From Xanthobacter dioxanivorans (GTDB lineage: Bacteria > Pseudomonadota > Alphaproteobacteria > Rhizobiales > Xanthobacteraceae): a stretch of 64,000 nt of DNA. The position numbers were made by a program, and so were the translations under genes. Shown piece after piece: positions 18,428 through 26,981 of this stretch. Within the stretch, counting starts at the first letter, position 1. Each line of letters opens with the position of its first letter. The stretch is taken from contig NZ_CP063362.1 of the NCBI RefSeq assembly GCF_016807805.1, positions 1,054,001 through 1,118,000 on the forward strand. Direction: 5' to 3'. Below the pieces are notes generated by a model. That model was not told the origin of the DNA. It saw only the letters and a program-made list of their open reading frames with translations, and ran no database searches.

Positions 18428-18446
18428 AATTCAAGTCACTTGAATT
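18428..18446. promoter_or_regulatory. Perfect 19-bp palindromic operator candidate
   Basis: AATTCAAGT-C-ACTTGAATT: 9-bp arms with a single central base, fully symmetric. It is AT-rich in a GC-rich surrounding and lies about 60 nt upstream of the hydrolase start at 18366 and about 150 nt from the end of the XRE-cupin regulator gene. The regulator is a homodimer-type DNA binder, so this is the most likely operator for the block. Confidence 0.6.
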
Positions 18447-18598
18447 TTAGGAAAGATAGAGAAAGTCTATGAAATAGGCAGGCTTTGGTCCCCTCATGGG
18501 CAGCCCGGCACCACGAAGCCTACCCGGTAGGCGATGATCGTCCGCGCGCGATGCCGGCGCGTTTCCTTCGCCTCAAATTTGCGCGCCTGAACTAAAAA

Positions 18599-19222
18599 TC
18601 AGAAAGAAGGCGGCGTATTAATGAAGATGATCCGGGCCTCTTCCTCGCCGATATTTCTGTAGCCGTGCGGGATTTCGGAGCGATAGGTAAAGCTGTCGCC
18701 GGCATTCACGTTGAAGATTTTGTCTCCGAGCAGAAGCTCTATGCGCCCGCACAGCACATACCCCACCTCCTCGCCCTCGTGCGCGACCAGCCCGTCGCTG
18801 CCGCCACCGGCGGCGACGATGTGCACGTTGCCCTGCAGCAGGTGCCCCTTGGCGTAGGGGATGAGGCGCTCCATCCGGATCCCCTCCCCCCGGCGCAGCG
18901 GATCAAGCTCGACCACCATCCGCTGCCCGGTGCGCTGCACCACCTCCTGGTCGGCATCCGGCGTGGCAAAGAGCTCGCCGATGGTGAGGTGCAGGGCCTC
19001 GCACACGCGGGCGAGCATGTTGAGCGAGGGCTGGATCTTGTTGTTCTCCAGCTTAGACAGCAGGCTTTCGGAGCAGTTGGCCGCCTCGGCGATGTCCTTC
19101 AGCCGGGCGCCGGCAAGCAGGCGGGCATGGCGCAGGCGGGTGCCGACCTGGAGCCTGGGTGCCTGCTCCGCCTCTTCCTTCGCCGCGACGCCTTGCACAA
19201 TGAAATCCGAAATGTCGCTCAT
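18599..19222 (-). CDS. XRE-family regulator with C-terminal cupin domain
   Basis: A 207-residue regulator. Residues about 25-85 form a Cro/C1-type helix-turn-helix (TRLRHARLLAGARLKDIAEA, then CSESLLSKLENNKIQPS); residues about 130-205 form a small-molecule-binding cupin (GEEVGYVLCGRIELLLG, GDSFTYRSEIPHGYRN). The PuuR-like class of such regulators senses catabolic substrates and usually represses neighbouring genes. It is on the same strand as, and 230 nt upstream of, the hydrolase/ABC block, with a perfect palindrome in between. I infer that it controls that block and that its ligand is the imported compound or an intermediate. Confidence 0.88.
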   Translation of the reverse strand: MSDISDFIVQGVAAKEEAEQAPRLQVGTRLRHARLLAGARLKDIAEAANCSESLLSKLENNKIQPSLNMLARVCEALHLTIGELFATPDADQEVVQRTGQRMVVELDPLRRGEGIRMERLIPYAKGHLLQGNVHIVAAGGGSDGLVAHEGEEVGYVLCGRIELLLGDKIFNVNAGDSFTYRSEIPHGYRNIGEEEARIIFINTPPSF

Positions 19223-19340
19223 ACCCTGGCACTGTCGGTGGAGAGGCTGGCCCGCAGAAACTGGACCCTCGCCCCAACCTACAGAGCCCGCCCCCCCGGC
19301 GCAACGACTTCGCGCGCGGACCTGACCTGCGGCCCGGGCG

Positions 19341-20240
19341 TCACAGCTCCCAGTAGGGCGGGCTGCCGAACGCCTGGCGCAGGCAATCGGCGAAGACCCT
19401 GAGCTTGGCGGAGGACCGGCGGCCCTCCGGATGCGCGATATAGATGAAGGCGGCCTCCGGCTCGACGCCCACGTCGACGGCCCTGAGGCGGCCGCTCCTG
19501 ATCTCGGCTCCGGCGATGAACAGGGGCAGCAGAGCGATCCCGAGCCCGGCGAGGGCTGCGTCGCGCATCATGTCGCCGTTGTTCACGCAAAGGGCGGGCC
19601 GGCCGCGCACGCTCGTCGCGCCCTCCGGCCCGGGAAAGCGCCAGTCCCCGGCGCCGCGGTTCGTGTAGAAGATGCCGCTATGGCCATCGAGCTCGGCCAG
19701 CGATCCGGGCGCGCCGTGCCGCGCGAGATAGTCGGGCGCGGCCACCAGCACCCGCCTGCTGGGCGCCAGGCGCCACGCCATCAGCCGCGAATCCGCGATC
19801 GGGCCGTGCCGCACCACCGCATCGAAGCCGTCGGCGGTGGCATCGACGCGGCGGTCATCAAGGTCGAGCGTGAGCGCGATCCCCGGATTCTGGGCAAGGA
19901 AGGGGTAGATCGCCGGCCCGAGGTGCATCCGGCCGAAGGTCACCGGCGCGGAAATGCGCAGGGGACCGACCAGGGCGCCCCGCCGCTCCGCCATATCGGC
20001 CGCGGCCGCCTCGACCTCGCGGGCGATGCGGGTCGCCCGGGCGAGGAATGCCGTGCCGTCCTCGGTGAGGGTGAGCCGGCGCGTGCTGCGATGCACCAGG
20101 GTGGCGCCAAGGCTGCGTTCGAGCTCGGCCAGACGGTCGCTCACCACCGACTTGGACACGCGCAGCCGGCGCGCCGCTTCGCTGAGCGAGCCCGCATCGG
20201 CGATGACGACGAAGGTCATGATGGCGTCCAGCTTCATCAT
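19341..20240 (-). CDS. LysR-family transcriptional regulator
   Basis: A 299-residue LysR protein: N-terminal winged HTH (FVVIADAGSLSEAARRLRVS, then SVVSDRLAELERSLGATLV) followed by the effector-binding domain (GPLRISAPVTFGRMHLGPAI). It belongs to the same CrgA-like branch as the regulator at 9177-10070. It is divergent from the exported alpha/beta hydrolase at 20377, and an inverted repeat of LysR-box form lies 3-17 nt upstream of its start codon. Likely target: the divergent hydrolase gene. Confidence 0.9.
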   Translation of the reverse strand: MMKLDAIMTFVVIADAGSLSEAARRLRVSKSVVSDRLAELERSLGATLVHRSTRRLTLTEDGTAFLARATRIAREVEAAAADMAERRGALVGPLRISAPVTFGRMHLGPAIYPFLAQNPGIALTLDLDDRRVDATADGFDAVVRHGPIADSRLMAWRLAPSRRVLVAAPDYLARHGAPGSLAELDGHSGIFYTNRGAGDWRFPGPEGATSVRGRPALCVNNGDMMRDAALAGLGIALLPLFIAGAEIRSGRLRAVDVGVEPEAAFIYIAHPEGRRSSAKLRVFADCLRQAFGSPPYWEL

Positions 20241-20242
20241 CG

Positions 20243-20257
20243 TTCGGTTTTTCCGAA
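20243..20257. promoter_or_regulatory. Candidate LysR operator (TTCGG-N5-CCGAA)
   Basis: Perfect 5-bp inverted repeat with a 5-T spacer, carrying a T-N11-A pair, placed 2 nt upstream of the LysR start codon and in the divergent region with the hydrolase at 20377. The placement mirrors that at 10073-10086 in front of the other LysR gene. Confidence 0.5.
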
Positions 20258-20376
20258 AAGCTGTTCCTTCTTTGCGAGCCTAATCCGGACGCGTTCGGAC
20301 TGCTAACTTTTGCGTGGCCAGCGGGGCAGACAGAGACGGTCGCAGCGACCGCCCTCCCGGTGGGCGGGAGACGACC

Positions 20377-21309
20377 ATGCTGAAGTCCGGCATCACCCTT
20401 GGCGCCCTTGTCCTGATGGCCCCCGACCTCGCCGCGTCGGCCGGCGCCCAGGTGCCCGCCTTCCCCGCGTCCTTTGCGGCACGGGAGATTGCGACCAACG
20501 GCGCCACGATCCATGTCCGCGTCGGCGGCGCGGGGCCGGCGGTGGTTCTGCTGCACGGCTATGGCGAGACCGGCGACATGTGGGCGCCGATGGCCGCGGA
20601 CCTCGCCCGCGACCACACGGTGATCGTCCCCGATCTGCGCGGGCTCGGGCTTTCCTCCAAGCCCGCGTCCGGCTTCGACAAGAAGACCCAGGCCGAAGAC
20701 GTGGCCGGGGTCCTCGACGCCCTCAAGGTCCTGAGCGCCGACCTCGTGACCCACGACATCGGCAACATGGTCGGGTTCGCCTTCGCCGCGCAGCACCCCG
20801 AGCGGGTGAAAAGCTTCGTGCTCATCGACGCGCCGGTGCCGGGCATCGGGCCTTGGGACGAAATCCTGAAGAACCCGCTGCTGTGGCACTTCCGCTTCGG
20901 CGGGCCGGACATGGAGCGGCTCGTCGCCGGGCGCGAGCGCATCTATCTCGACCGCTTCTGGAACGAGTTCTCGGCGGATCCGGGCCGCTTCCCAGAGGCC
21001 TCGCGCGTGCACTACGCCGCGCTGTACGCCTTGCCGGGCGCCATGCATTCGGGGTTCGCGCAGTTCGCCGCGTTCGACCAGGACGCGATCGACAACCGCG
21101 CCTTCCTCGCCGCCAAGGGCAAGCTCGCCATGCCGGTGCTGGCCGTCGGCGGCGAAAAGTCGTTCGGCCCCATGATGGCGACGGTGATGCGCGCCGGCGC
21201 GAGCGACGTGACCGAGGCGGTCGTCCCGGAATCCGGCCACTGGATCATGGAGGAGAACCCTTCGGCCACGATCGCGATCGTCCGGGCATTCCTGGACAAG
21301 AAGGGCTGA
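20377..21309 (+). CDS. Exported alpha/beta hydrolase (epoxide hydrolase / haloacetate dehalogenase-like)
   Basis: A 310-residue alpha/beta hydrolase. The N-terminus is a probable signal peptide (MLKSGITLGALVLMAPDLAA, cleavage near GAQ), so it is likely periplasmic. The oxyanion motif is LLHGYGETGDMW; RGLGLSSKP is typical of epoxide hydrolases. The nucleophile elbow reads VTHDIGNMVG, with Asp near residue 127 instead of Ser, as in epoxide hydrolases and fluoroacetate dehalogenases; the base is His in SGHWIMEE. I chose ATG 20377, preceded by a GGGAG site, rather than the earlier ATG at 20314. Divergent from a LysR gene that probably controls it. Substrate unknown. Confidence 0.82.
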   Translation: MLKSGITLGALVLMAPDLAASAGAQVPAFPASFAAREIATNGATIHVRVGGAGPAVVLLHGYGETGDMWAPMAADLARDHTVIVPDLRGLGLSSKPASGFDKKTQAEDVAGVLDALKVLSADLVTHDIGNMVGFAFAAQHPERVKSFVLIDAPVPGIGPWDEILKNPLLWHFRFGGPDMERLVAGRERIYLDRFWNEFSADPGRFPEASRVHYAALYALPGAMHSGFAQFAAFDQDAIDNRAFLAAKGKLAMPVLAVGGEKSFGPMMATVMRAGASDVTEAVVPESGHWIMEENPSATIAIVRAFLDKKG

Positions 21310-21350
21310 GCTTCCGCCCGGGGCGAAGGCGCGTTCCCGCCGAAACCGCC

Positions 21351-22808
21351 CTACAGCCGGCTCTTCAGGCGGCTGATGCCGGCCTCGATCTGGTCCTCCG
21401 CCAGGGAGGCATAGCCGAGCAGGAGCCAGTCGTTGCTCACGTCGGCATTGCCGTATTCGTGGCCGCCGCCGCTCTGGATGGTGTAGACGCCCACATTCTG
21501 GCTGCGCGCCAGCGCCGCCACCTGATGGGCGCGCGGCAGCCCGGCGGGCAGCTTCCAGGCGAGGTGCGTGCCGGCCTCGGTTCCCCTCAGATCGACCCGG
21601 CCGAAATGCTGGCGCAGGGCGGCGACGATGGCGTTGCGGCGCTGCTGGTAGCGCAGCCGCACCCGCCGCAGGTGGCGCACGAAGCCGCCGGTGAGCAGGA
21701 ATTCGGCCAGCGCCGCCTGCTCCAGCCAGACCTGCCCATTGTCGAGCAGCGCCTTGGCGGCACCCGCGGCGGGGGCGAGATGGTCGGGGAAGATGGCGTA
21801 GCCGGTCCGCAGGCCGGCGCCGAGCGACTTGGAGAAGGTGCCGAGATAGATGACGTTCTCCGGGCTCATGGCCTTGAGCGCCGGCAGCAGCATGCCGCCA
21901 TAGTGGAACTCGTTGTCGTAGTCGTCCTCGATGATGTAGGCGCCGGTGCGGTCGGCCCATTCCAGGATGGTCTTGCGCCGCTCCAGCGAGAGCACGCCGC
22001 CCATGGGGTACTGGTGCGACGGCATGACGTAGGCGATCTGCGCCGCCACCCGCGCCAGCTGCGCCGTGTCGATGCCGTCCTCGTCGGCGGCGATGGGGCA
22101 CAGCCGCATGTTCACGCTCTCGAACAGGTAGGCGGCGCCCTGGCTGCAAGGGTTCTCGATCACGATGGTGTCGCCCTCGCGGGCCAGCACCCGCAGCGCC
22201 AGGTTGAGCGCGAGCTGGGCGCCGGCCACGATCACCACCTGCTCGGGCCGCACATGGATGTCGCGCATCACCGCCACGTGGTCGGCGATGGCGGCGCGCA
22301 GCGCCATCAGCCCGCACGGATCGCCGTATTCGGTCAGGTTGTGGCCGGCCACGGCGAGGGCATGCAGGATCAGCCGGCGCCAGGTCTTCAGCGGGAAGGC
22401 GCGCGGGTCCGTGCGCTGGGGCCAGAAATCGATGGGGATGCGGCTGTTGTTGAGGATGGCGTGGGAACGCCCGGTGAAGGCCGCAGGCGCCAGCTTCTCG
22501 GGCGAGCGCCGCTCGGATGGGGCCGGCGCCTCCGCGGCCCCGCCCGCCGGGCTCATGGCCCGCTCGGGCAGCACCGCGGCCACGTAGGTGCCCACCATGG
22601 GGCGGGTGATGAGGTAGCCCTCGTTGATCAGCCGCTCATAGGCGAAGGTGACCGAGTTGCGCGAGATCCCCAGCTGCTGGGCGAGGTGGCGCGAGGACGG
22701 CACGCTCGCCTCGCCCTTCAGCCGCCCATCCAGGATCTGCTGCCGGATCTGCTCGAAGAGCTGTTCCTGCAGGCTGCTTGAGGAAGATCGATCGAGCGAG
22801 ATCAGCAC
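21351..22808 (-). CDS. MocR/PdxR-family regulator (GntR wHTH fused to aminotransferase domain)
   Basis: A 485-residue MocR-type regulator. Residues about 8-75 are a GntR winged helix (LFEQIRQQILDGRLKG, SSRHLAQQLGISRNSVTFAY); from about 115 it is a fold-type I aminotransferase domain with the PLP lysine in YLGTFSKSLGAGLRTGY and the supporting Asp in YIIEDDYDNEF. Such proteins sense PLP or amino compounds and usually regulate a divergent gene. The divergent neighbour is the CinA-like gene at 23016. Convergent with the exported hydrolase. Effector and target are not determinable from the sequence. Confidence 0.9.
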   Translation of the reverse strand: MLISLDRSSSSSLQEQLFEQIRQQILDGRLKGEASVPSSRHLAQQLGISRNSVTFAYERLINEGYLITRPMVGTYVAAVLPERAMSPAGGAAEAPAPSERRSPEKLAPAAFTGRSHAILNNSRIPIDFWPQRTDPRAFPLKTWRRLILHALAVAGHNLTEYGDPCGLMALRAAIADHVAVMRDIHVRPEQVVIVAGAQLALNLALRVLAREGDTIVIENPCSQGAAYLFESVNMRLCPIAADEDGIDTAQLARVAAQIAYVMPSHQYPMGGVLSLERRKTILEWADRTGAYIIEDDYDNEFHYGGMLLPALKAMSPENVIYLGTFSKSLGAGLRTGYAIFPDHLAPAAGAAKALLDNGQVWLEQAALAEFLLTGGFVRHLRRVRLRYQQRRNAIVAALRQHFGRVDLRGTEAGTHLAWKLPAGLPRAHQVAALARSQNVGVYTIQSGGGHEYGNADVSNDWLLLGYASLAEDQIEAGISRLKSRL

Positions 22809-23015
22809 GCGAGCCTCGATTGATGGTGTCCGGCGGGCACCGGCGACAGTAGATGCTGGAGCCGGCCGAGGCCACCGGCGAGAGGTCCAGTCGATAACAG
22901 CCTTTTGGGGCCAAGGCCGCCTCGCCTTGACTTGGCGCGGGGCGGGAAACCATTTTTCACGGCAGCCGGACGTGCTTCATGCACACGGCCTGCGCTGTTC
23001 AACAAGGCGACGTGA

Positions 23016-23543
23016 ATGTCGGATACCGCCCTCCTTGCCGCGGATGACACCCTCTTTCCCGCTCCCCTCCTGACCATGGCCGCCGAGGTCCTCGACGCGG
23101 CGCGGCATCGCAAGATCCGCCTCGCCGCCGCCGAGACCGTCACGTCCGGGCTGGTGAGCGCCTGCCTCACCTCGGTGTCCGGCGCCTCCGAGATCTTCGA
23201 GCGCGGCTACGTCCTCTACCATTCCTCGGCCAAGGCCACCGGCCTCGATGTCCCGGAAGCGGTCTCGGCGGCACACGGCGCCGTCAGCACCGAGGTGACG
23301 CGCGGGCTCGCGCTCGGCCTCCTCGACCATTCGGGAGCCGGCGCGACCGTCGCCATCACCGGCTATGCCGGCCCGGGCGGGGGCAATGCGATCAACCCGG
23401 TCGGCACCATCTTCGTCGCCGCCGCCGGCCGCGACGGCACGCTCATCGAGGAGCGCCACGTCTTCGCCGGCAGCCGCGACAACGTCCGCCTGGAGGCGGT
23501 GCGCGCCGCGCTCGGCCTGCTGCTGCGTCTCCTTTCGGCATGA
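23016..23543 (+). CDS. CinA C-terminal domain protein (nicotinamide-nucleotide amidohydrolase-like)
   Basis: A 175-residue stand-alone CinA C-terminal domain, the PncC type that deamidates NMN to nicotinate mononucleotide. Typical motifs: LAAAETVTSGLVSACLTSV near residue 35 (ESxTGG-like; here AETVTSG), the Tyr/Ser stretch GYVLYHSSAKAT, and AITGYAGPGGG near 112. Note that the usual ESCTGG motif is altered, so activity is not assured. Its stop overlaps the start of the CobW-like gene by 4 nt (ATGA), so the two are translationally coupled. It is divergent from the MocR regulator. Confidence 0.82.
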   Translation: MSDTALLAADDTLFPAPLLTMAAEVLDAARHRKIRLAAAETVTSGLVSACLTSVSGASEIFERGYVLYHSSAKATGLDVPEAVSAAHGAVSTEVTRGLALGLLDHSGAGATVAITGYAGPGGGNAINPVGTIFVAAAGRDGTLIEERHVFAGSRDNVRLEAVRAALGLLLRLLSA

Positions 23544-24508
23544 GCGACATCCCGGTCGTCCTGCTCACGGGCTTCCTCGGCTCGGGCAAGACGACCCTGC
23601 TCAACGATCTCCTCCGACGGCCGGCCTTCCGCGACACCGCCGTGGTGATCAACGAGGCTGGCGACGCGGGCATCGACCACGCGCTCATCGAGACCGGGAG
23701 CGACGAGGTGCTGCTGCTGGAAGGCGGCTGCATCTGCTGCCGTCTGAAGGGCAGCCTCAACACCACCCTCAACGGCCTGCTGCGCCGGCGCGCCCTCGAC
23801 GGCTTCGCCTTCCGCCGCGTGGTGGTGGAGACCAGCGGGCTCGCCGACCCCGCGCCCATCCTCCATGCGCTGATCGCCGATCCCCTGTTCAACCGGCATT
23901 TCTCCATTGCCGGCGTGACCACGGTGGTGGACGCGGCGAACTTCCCGTCCACCCTCGCCCATCACGCCGAGGGGGTGACCCAGGTGGCGCTGGCTGACCG
24001 CATCCTGGTCACCAAGACCGACCTCGTGTCGCCCGCGCAGCTGTCAGCGGTGGAAAGCGAGGTGGCTGCGCTCAACCCGCTGGCGGAGCGCCATCTGCTG
24101 TCGCATGCCGGGCACAATGGCGGGCTGATCTGGCTCGACCCGCGCCAGGAGCCGCGGCCCATGCGTCGCCGGTTCGCGGCAACCGCCGTCTCCCACGCCG
24201 TGGCGACGGCGTCCCTCGCCTTTCCCGGCCGGCTGACGCGGGAGGCGGTGGACGACTGGCTGGACCGGATCGGCGACCTGTTCGGCGGCACCCTGCTGCG
24301 GCTGAAGGGCATCCTCCAGCTCGAGGAACTCGCCGAGCCCGTGGTGCTGCACGGGGTGCAGGGCCTGGTCTATTCGCCCGGCACCTTGTCCGCCGCGTCC
24401 GGCGGCGTCACCGAGAATCGCATGGTGCTGATCGGCCGGGGCATGGAGGAGCAGGACCTTCAGGACGCCCTCACCCTCCTCGCCGCCATGGCCCGGCTCG
24501 CCGCCTGA
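23540..24508 (+). CDS. CobW/G3E-family GTP-binding protein
   Basis: G3E-family GTPase of 322 residues, a class of metal chaperones or insertases. P-loop GFLGSGKTTLLN at residues 11-22, the switch-like NEAGDAGID (usually NEFGEIGID), the metal-binding CxCC motif GGCICCRL near 67, ETSGLADPAPI, and the base-specificity motif TKTD near 157; a short CobW C-terminal domain ends the protein. It overlaps the CinA-like gene by 4 nt. No cobalamin genes are in the window, so a role in Zn or other metal delivery to a neighbouring metalloenzyme, such as the amidohydrolase at 26982, is possible but inferred. Confidence 0.87.
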   Translation: MSDIPVVLLTGFLGSGKTTLLNDLLRRPAFRDTAVVINEAGDAGIDHALIETGSDEVLLLEGGCICCRLKGSLNTTLNGLLRRRALDGFAFRRVVVETSGLADPAPILHALIADPLFNRHFSIAGVTTVVDAANFPSTLAHHAEGVTQVALADRILVTKTDLVSPAQLSAVESEVAALNPLAERHLLSHAGHNGGLIWLDPRQEPRPMRRRFAATAVSHAVATASLAFPGRLTREAVDDWLDRIGDLFGGTLLRLKGILQLEELAEPVVLHGVQGLVYSPGTLSAASGGVTENRMVLIGRGMEEQDLQDALTLLAAMARLAA

Positions 24509-24651
24509 GCCCTGGCACCAGGCGTGGAAATGGGGCCGGGCTGGCCCCTCGCCGGCCACTGGCCCCACATCCCCGTCATCCGCAGGCGCTACCCGCAGGG
24601 CTCGCCCCCGCCTAGCGTCCGGACGACACAGAAACGTCAGCGAGGAAACCG

Positions 24652-25386
24652 ATGGCTAAGGTGTTTTCAGGCCAGGTGGGGATCGTTCCGGCCCTCGACA
24701 TCGAAACGCAGGAGCGCTTCGATCTGGTGGTGAAGGCCACGTCGAAGGTGGAGGGCGTTGTCGGCTACAAGCTGGGGCTCACCAGCGTGCTGCGCCTGGG
24801 CCTCGGAGAAGCCATGCGCCGGCTGCGCGATCTCACCGACCTGCCGGTCCTCTACGACCACCAGAAGGCCGGGCCGGACATGCCGGACATGGCCAAGAAG
24901 TTCACCGCCATGTGCGCCGAGGCCGGGGTGGACGGGCTGATCCTGTTCCCGGTCGCCGGCCCCACCGCGGTGGACGGCTTCGTCGGCGAGGCTCTCAAGG
25001 CCGGCATCCCGCCGGTGGTGGGCGGCGAGATCCCGGTGCCGGACTACGGCGTATCCGGCGGCGGCTACCTGGTGGACGACGCCCTCGACCGCATCCTCGC
25101 CCGCTCGGTCGCCGCCGGCGCCGACCATTTCGTGCTGCCGGCGCACGACGCCGCCAAGATCACCCGCTGGTCCAACTGGATCGGCGCGAACGTGGAGAAG
25201 CCGCTGGTCTTCATCACCGGCTTCGGCGCGCTCGGCGGGACGATCGAGGCGGCGCTCGCCGCGTCGCAGGCCTGCCCGCGGCGCTTCGCCATCGTCGGGC
25301 GCCTGATCACCGAGGCGGCGGATCCCGCGGCGGCGGCGGCGAAGCTCTACGCCCAGATGCAGGCCGGGGAGGCGGTGCACCCGTGA
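24652..25386 (+). CDS. Orotidine-5'-phosphate decarboxylase-superfamily protein (non-pyrimidine paralogue likely)
   Basis: A 244-residue TIM-barrel protein of the OMPDC/HUMPS superfamily. It shows GYKLGLTS near residue 38, the catalytic-strand motif VLYDHQKAGPDMPDMA near 65 (the DxKxxD pattern of the family, here D-H-Q-K-A-G-P-D) and the phosphate-binding RFAIVGRLITEAADP near 220. The insertion in the DxKxxD motif and a catabolic neighbourhood suggest it is not pyrF. Its TGA overlaps the GTG of the aldehyde dehydrogenase by 4 nt, so the two work together, perhaps producing and oxidising an aldehyde. Reaction unknown. Confidence 0.72.
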   Translation: MAKVFSGQVGIVPALDIETQERFDLVVKATSKVEGVVGYKLGLTSVLRLGLGEAMRRLRDLTDLPVLYDHQKAGPDMPDMAKKFTAMCAEAGVDGLILFPVAGPTAVDGFVGEALKAGIPPVVGGEIPVPDYGVSGGGYLVDDALDRILARSVAAGADHFVLPAHDAAKITRWSNWIGANVEKPLVFITGFGALGGTIEAALAASQACPRRFAIVGRLITEAADPAAAAAKLYAQMQAGEAVHP

Positions 25387-26861
25387 GCGCCACCGACGCA
25401 GGGCCGGTCCCCGCCGTGCGGGACCTGCGGCTCGAGCCCTTCGTGGACGGGCGCTTCGTCACCCCGCGCGAGCGGCAGGACCAGGACCTCGTCGATCCGT
25501 GGACCGGCCAAGCCCTGGCGCGGGTGGCCATGGCCGGCGCGGCGGAGGTGGAAGACGCCATCTGCGCGGCCCGCCGCGCGTTCGACACCGGCGACTGGCC
25601 CCATCTGCCGCCGGTCGAGCGGGGCGCGGTGCTCCATGCCATCGCGGCGGGCCTGAAGGCCCGCCTCGCCGAGTTCGCGACCGTGGAGGCGGTCAACGGC
25701 GGCAAGCCCATGTCCGGGGCCACGCGGGAGGTGGAAGGCGCGATCCGCGTGTTCACCTATTATGCCGGCGCCATGGACAAGTTCTTCGGCGATACCATTC
25801 CCCTCGGCCGTGACCTGCTGGATTTCACTTTGCGCGAACCGCTGGGCGTGGTGGCGCAGATCGTGCCCTGGAACTTCCCGCTGCTGGGCGCCGCCTGGAA
25901 GCTGGCGCCGGCGCTGGCGGCGGGATGCACCTGCATCCTCAAGCCCGCGCCGCTCACCCCGCTCACCGCCCTGCTGCTGGCCGAGGCCTGCCAGGCCGCG
26001 GGCGCGCCCGCGGGAGTGGTCAACATCCTGCCCGGCGACGGCGAGGTGGGCCGGCGCCTTGCAGAAGACCCGCGCATCGACGGCATCTCCTTCACCGGCT
26101 CCACCGCCGTGGGCGCGCAGGTGATGCGCATGGCCGCCGGCTCCATCAAGCGCGTGGCGCTGGAGCTCGGGGGCAAGAATGCCAGCGTCGTCTTTGCCGA
26201 TGCCGACATGGCGAAGGCTGCGGCCGGCGCCGTCGCCTCGGGCTTCGGCAATGCGGGGCAATCCTGCTCGGCCCGCTCGCGCCTGCTGGTACAGCGCGCG
26301 GCGGTACCGGCCTTCGAGGCCGCTTTCCGCGACGCCGCCGCCGGCCTGCGCACGGGGGGGCCGCTGGACCCATCCACCAGCCTCGGACCGCTGATCTCGG
26401 CCGCCCACCGCGCCGAGGTGGACCGCAACGTGCACCTCGCCCTCGACGCCGGCGCCACCCTTGTGTGCGGCGGGCGGATGCCCGAGGGCGAGGGCTTCTT
26501 CTACCCGCCAACCATCCTGTCGCAGGTGGGCGCCGACAATCCCGCCTTCGCCCGCGAGATCTTCGGGCCGGTCTGCTCGGTGACGCCGTTCGAGACCGAG
26601 GCCGAGGCGGTCGCCCTGGCCAATGACAGCGAATACGGCCTCAACGGCTCGGTCTGGTCGCGCGATATCGGCCAAGCGTTGCGCGTGGCCCGTGCCATGC
26701 GCACGGGCATGGTGGCGGTGAATGGCCTGCCAAGTGCCAGCAAGACCAGCGTTTTCGCGCCATTCGGCGGCTACAAGCGCTCGGGCATCGGCCGCGAATT
26801 GGGCCTCAACGCGCTGGAATTTTACAGCGAAATCAAAAACGTGATCGTGGATCTCACGTAA
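25383..26861 (+). CDS. NAD(P)+-dependent aldehyde dehydrogenase
   Basis: Aldehyde dehydrogenase of 492 residues, normal for the family. Visible motifs: VPWNFPLLGAAWKLAPAL near residue 160, FTGSTAVG, the general-base Glu in LELGGKNASVVF near 262, the catalytic Cys in GNAGQSCSARSRLL near 298, and EIFGPVCSVTPF. GTG start at 25383 overlaps the stop of the OMPDC-like gene; the longer open frame upstream is a shadow. Resembles betaine-aldehyde or gamma-aminobutyraldehyde dehydrogenases in style. Likely oxidises an aldehyde formed by the coupled upstream enzyme. Confidence 0.9.
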   Translation: MSATDAGPVPAVRDLRLEPFVDGRFVTPRERQDQDLVDPWTGQALARVAMAGAAEVEDAICAARRAFDTGDWPHLPPVERGAVLHAIAAGLKARLAEFATVEAVNGGKPMSGATREVEGAIRVFTYYAGAMDKFFGDTIPLGRDLLDFTLREPLGVVAQIVPWNFPLLGAAWKLAPALAAGCTCILKPAPLTPLTALLLAEACQAAGAPAGVVNILPGDGEVGRRLAEDPRIDGISFTGSTAVGAQVMRMAAGSIKRVALELGGKNASVVFADADMAKAAAGAVASGFGNAGQSCSARSRLLVQRAAVPAFEAAFRDAAAGLRTGGPLDPSTSLGPLISAAHRAEVDRNVHLALDAGATLVCGGRMPEGEGFFYPPTILSQVGADNPAFAREIFGPVCSVTPFETEAEAVALANDSEYGLNGSVWSRDIGQALRVARAMRTGMVAVNGLPSASKTSVFAPFGGYKRSGIGRELGLNALEFYSEIKNVIVDLT

Positions 26862-26931
26862 CGGCACCAAGATCGGGCCAGTGGCCCGGCGCTGGACCCA
26901 ACGTCCGGACGGCGCCTGGCTCTCAATGCAC

Positions 26932-26955
26932 AGCAATTCACATTGCTAGTTTTTT
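26932..26955 (+). terminator. Short hairpin with T-run after the aldehyde dehydrogenase gene
   Basis: AGCAAT-TCAC-ATTGCT (6-bp arms) followed after two bases by six T. It has the form of a weak rho-independent terminator about 70 nt after the aldehyde dehydrogenase stop. It lies just ahead of the next gene's ribosome site, so it could equally be an operator or attenuator for the amidohydrolase gene. Confidence 0.4.
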
Positions 26956-26981
26956 CGTCAGACGAGAAAGGTGAGCAGCGA

